Source of the DNA: Methyloprofundus sp.
Lineage (GTDB): Bacteria; Pseudomonadota; Gammaproteobacteria; Methylococcales; Methylomonadaceae
Assembly: GCA_030636485.1 (NCBI GenBank)
Contig: DAOVWV010000078.1
Coordinates: 1-7,293 of the forward strand
Direction of reading: 5' to 3'
DNA: 7,293 nucleotides
In this document: piece by piece, positions 5,229 to 7,293 of the stretch
How the letters are laid out: the number at the start of each line of letters is the position of its first letter
How positions within the stretch are numbered: position 1 is the first letter of the stretch
Position numbers and translations under genes: made by a program
The notes under the pieces: model-generated
What the model was told of the DNA's origin: nothing
Databases searched by the model: none
The model's input: the letters and a program-made list of their open reading frames with translations, nothing else

Positions 5229-6692
5229 TTAGGAAAAAGCATCACAGGCCTGTTCTAGCATTGGTATGTCCAGATATTGTTCTAGCGTATCTGCCATTAA
5301 ATCAATCCCCTCTTCGCATAGCACATTAAAATCGACGGCCTGAATTTTCTTTGCCCCCGCCCAGTGCAATAGTGATGTACATGCATCAGGGCTGTCAAAG
5401 AGGCCATGTACATAGCTACCTAAAACCTGCTGGTCATCTGCAATGGCACCTTCGTGCTCTCCGTTATCCATTATAATGAGCGGATTCAGCAAAGCCTCGC
5501 CTGTTGATAGTCCGGCATGTATTTCATAGCCCTGCACGACAGCATCTTGCATCAATAAAGTCCCAGATACCTGCTTTAATTGTTTTTCTGCACCTAAAGT
5601 CGTCTGCATATTGAGTAGCTTTAATCCCTGACTAGAGCCTGGCTGCCCTTCAATCCCGAGAGGATCATGAATCTCGGTTCCCAGCATTTGGTAGCCGCCA
5701 CATAAGCCAATGAGCTTGCCACCATAACGCAAGTGTTTCAATATCGCCGACTCCCAGCCATTCTCTTTAAGCCATGCCAGGTCATCACGGACAGACTTGC
5801 TCCCAGGTAAAATAATTAAATCTGCGGGACTGGACTGTTCGGGTTGACGGCAAAACTGTATATTCACGCCTGAATTCAAGCGTAATACATCAAAATCGGT
5901 ATGATTACTCATGCGGGGTAAGCGGGGAACCACAATATTAAAGGTGTCCGCCTGATGCGTGGATTGCTGCACAGCTACGCTATCTTCAGACTCTAAATAG
6001 AGGTCATGCAAATAGGGCAACACGCCGAAGACTGGCTTCCCCGTACTTTGTTCCAGCCAGTCTATGCCAGGCTGCAAAATATCAATATCCCCGCGAAAAC
6101 GATTAATGACAAAACCTAAGATACGTTGCTGTTCTGTTTGACTGAGTAACTCCAACGTACCCACTAGGTGTGCAAAAACGCCCCCTCTATCAATATCCGC
6201 CACCAGAATAACCGGACAATTCACCGCCTCCGCAAAGCCCATATTGGCAACATCCCCTTGCCTTAAATTGATTTCAGCCGGACTGCCCGCACCTTCAACA
6301 ATAATACGCTGATATTGCCGCTGTAAGCGTTGAAATGAATCCAGCACCACAGGCATAGCCTGTGTTTTATAGGCATGATAGGATTTTGCACCTAAATTTT
6401 TATGCACCTTGCCCTGCATAATCACTTGTGCGGTTTTGTCTGAGTTGGGTTTGAGCAATATCGGGTTCATATCAGTATGCGGCTCTAAGCCACATGCTTT
6501 GGCCTGTACCGCCTGTGCGCGACCAATCTCACCACCATCAAGGGTTACCGCACTATTGAGTGCCATATTTTGTGGTTTAAAAGGAGCCACTAACTCTCCG
6601 CGCCGTTTATAGTAACGGCATAAGCCGGTGACCAATGCGCTTTTACCGGCATCCGAGGTTGTCCCCTGCACCATTAATGTTCTTGCTTGCAT
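5229..6692 (-). CDS. cbiP: Cobyric acid synthase (glutamine-hydrolysing)
   Basis: CbiP/CobQ amidates side chains b, d, e and g of adenosylcobyrinate a,c-diamide, using ATP and glutamine, to yield adenosylcobyric acid in the cytoplasm. The 487-residue length is normal. The N-terminal synthetase domain carries the nucleotide-binding loop GTTSDAGKS (residues 10-18) and [11 protein letters not shown] (37-47), then [12 protein letters not shown] (132-143) and [10 protein letters not shown] (165-174). The C-terminal class I glutamine amidotransferase domain has LIILPGSKS (292-300), the nucleophile Cys331 in [10 protein letters not shown], and His429 in [14 protein letters not shown] (389-394) is the CobQ-type motif. 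Ribosome binding site AAGGAA (complement of 6698-6703) lies 5 bases before the ATG. It is intact, divergent from cbiB and convergent with csp. Confidence 0.96.
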   Translation of the reverse strand: MQARTLMVQGTTSDAGKSALVTGLCRYYKRRGELVAPFKPQNMALNSAVTLDGGEIGRAQAVQAKACGLEPHTDMNPILLKPNSDKTAQVIMQGKVHKNLGAKSYHAYKTQAMPVVLDSFQRLQRQYQRIIVEGAGSPAEINLRQGDVANMGFAEAVNCPVILVADIDRGGVFAHLVGTLELLSQTEQQRILGFVINRFRGDIDILQPGIDWLEQSTGKPVFGVLPYLHDLYLESEDSVAVQQSTHQADTFNIVVPRLPRMSNHTDFDVLRLNSGVNIQFCRQPEQSSPADLIILPGSKSVRDDLAWLKENGWESAILKHLRYGGKLIGLCGGYQMLGTEIHDPLGIEGQPGSSQGLKLLNMQTTLGAEKQLKQVSGTLLMQDAVVQGYEIHAGLSTGEALLNPLIIMDNGEHEGAIADDQQVLGSYVHGLFDSPDACTSLLHWAGAKKIQAVDFNVLCEEGIDLMADTLEQYLDIPMLEQACDAFS

Positions 6693-6746
6693 TTATATTC
6701 CTTGAGTGGCATTATTGCCTGCCTTTACACTTTAAACCAGCCGCCC
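6693..6746. promoter_or_regulatory. 54-base divergent intergenic region of cbiP and cbiB
   Basis: Both genes must start from or across this gap. It contains the cbiP ribosome binding site, but no convincing sigma-70 hexamer pair for cbiB. No recognisable Shine-Dalgarno precedes the cbiB ATG. The gap is much too short for a cobalamin riboswitch (about 200 bases). Promoters may lie inside the opposite coding sequences. Confidence 0.4.
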
Positions 6747-7293
6747 ATGACTGTCACACTTACGCTATTCTTTGCTTTTTTACTTGATGCCCTATTCGGT
6801 GAACCTAAAAAATGGCACCCACTGGTATTTTTTGGCAGCTGGGCAAGCATGATCGAAGAGCGGCTTATTCTACCGAGAGATGCAGCGAATATAAACCAAA
6901 AGATCAATGGTTTTCTCGCTTTGATATGCGCTATTTTGCCGATTTCCGTGGCCGTGTTTATGCTGAGTCGCATAGCATTGCTTAATGAGCTATTAAGCCC
7001 TTTAATCCTTTACCTGTGTATTGCGCCTAAAAGCTTATTACAGCATACCCTGGCAATATACCAGGCATTACAATCCGCTAGTTTAGATGAGGCACGGCAA
7101 GCTATTGCGATGATCGTCAGTCGTGAAACCGGAGCAATGGATCGGCAGTCTATACGTAAAGCGACCATAGAAAGTGCTTTGGAAAATGGTGCTGATGCGG
7201 TTTTTGCCCCCATTTTCTGGTTTATACTGGCAGGCCCTGCCGGTGCCATCGTGTATCGCTTAAGCAACACATTGGATGCGATGTGGGGTTATA
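6747..7293 (+). CDS. cbiB: Adenosylcobinamide-phosphate synthase CbiB/CobD (partial, 3' end missing)
   Basis: CbiB is an inner-membrane enzyme that joins adenosylcobyric acid to aminopropanol (or its phosphate), producing adenosylcobinamide (phosphate), the step after CbiP. The frame is open from ATG 6747 to the window edge, 182 codons of a family usually about 310-330 residues long. Marks: LLDALFGEPKKWHPLVFFG (12-30), a hydrophobic helix around residues 55-75, LDEARQAIAMIVSRETGAMD (108-127), then the highly conserved RKATIESALENGADAVFAPIFW (131-152) and YRLSNTLDAMWGY at the edge. The start follows from GEPxxxHP lying in its usual position near the N-terminus. It is divergent from cbiP; whatever follows cbiB is outside the window. 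Confidence 0.93.
   Translation, partial: MTVTLTLFFAFLLDALFGEPKKWHPLVFFGSWASMIEERLILPRDAANINQKINGFLALICAILPISVAVFMLSRIALLNELLSPLILYLCIAPKSLLQHTLAIYQALQSASLDEARQAIAMIVSRETGAMDRQSIRKATIESALENGADAVFAPIFWFILAGPAGAIVYRLSNTLDAMWGY

Noticed and set aside
6725..7270. Two minus-strand open frames (6725-6973 and 7010-7270)
   Set aside because: They are shadows of cbiB, whose plus-strand frame carries all family motifs.

Overview
The window looks like ordinary chromosome from a moderately AT-rich gammaproteobacterium. The main evidence is a YccA-type Bax-inhibitor protein very close to the Escherichia coli one and a BamD lipoprotein of gammaproteobacterial pattern. A VF530-family protein, a group II truncated haemoglobin and a short single-RRM protein are also consistent. 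I cannot name a genus; a sulfur- or methane-oxidising or other environmental lineage would fit, but that is a guess. I see no mobile element, phage gene, CRISPR array, rRNA or tRNA.

Left part (1-2316, all plus strand): the 3' end of an unidentified gene, possibly with a beta-propeller-like repeat, is followed by bamD (outer-membrane protein assembly). Close behind bamD come cbtA and cbtB, a predicted two-subunit cobalt uptake system in the order A then B.

Middle (2317-4401): a 197-base gap with no gene separates cbtB from three minus-strand genes. In transcription order these are a group II truncated haemoglobin, an RRM RNA-binding protein and a VF530-family protein; the last two overlap by 8 bases. 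Divergent from the haemoglobin is yccA, a seven-helix Bax-inhibitor-1 family protein, which ends in a strong rho-independent terminator.

Right part (4402-7293): a small secreted lipoprotein and a CspA-family cold-shock protein on the plus strand are followed by a 13-bp hairpin terminator that can serve both directions. It is shared with the convergent cobyric acid synthase gene (cbiP/cobQ). Divergent from cbiP, after only 54 bases, starts cbiB/cobD (adenosylcobinamide-phosphate synthase), which runs off the right end.

The unifying theme is cobalt and cobalamin: CbtAB would bring in cobalt, CbiP amidates adenosylcobyrinate and CbiB attaches the aminopropanol arm. These loci are about 3 kb apart and interrupted by unrelated housekeeping and stress genes. 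No cobalamin riboswitch is visible in front of any of them. I found nothing that I would call an undescribed system; the findings below are modest leads.
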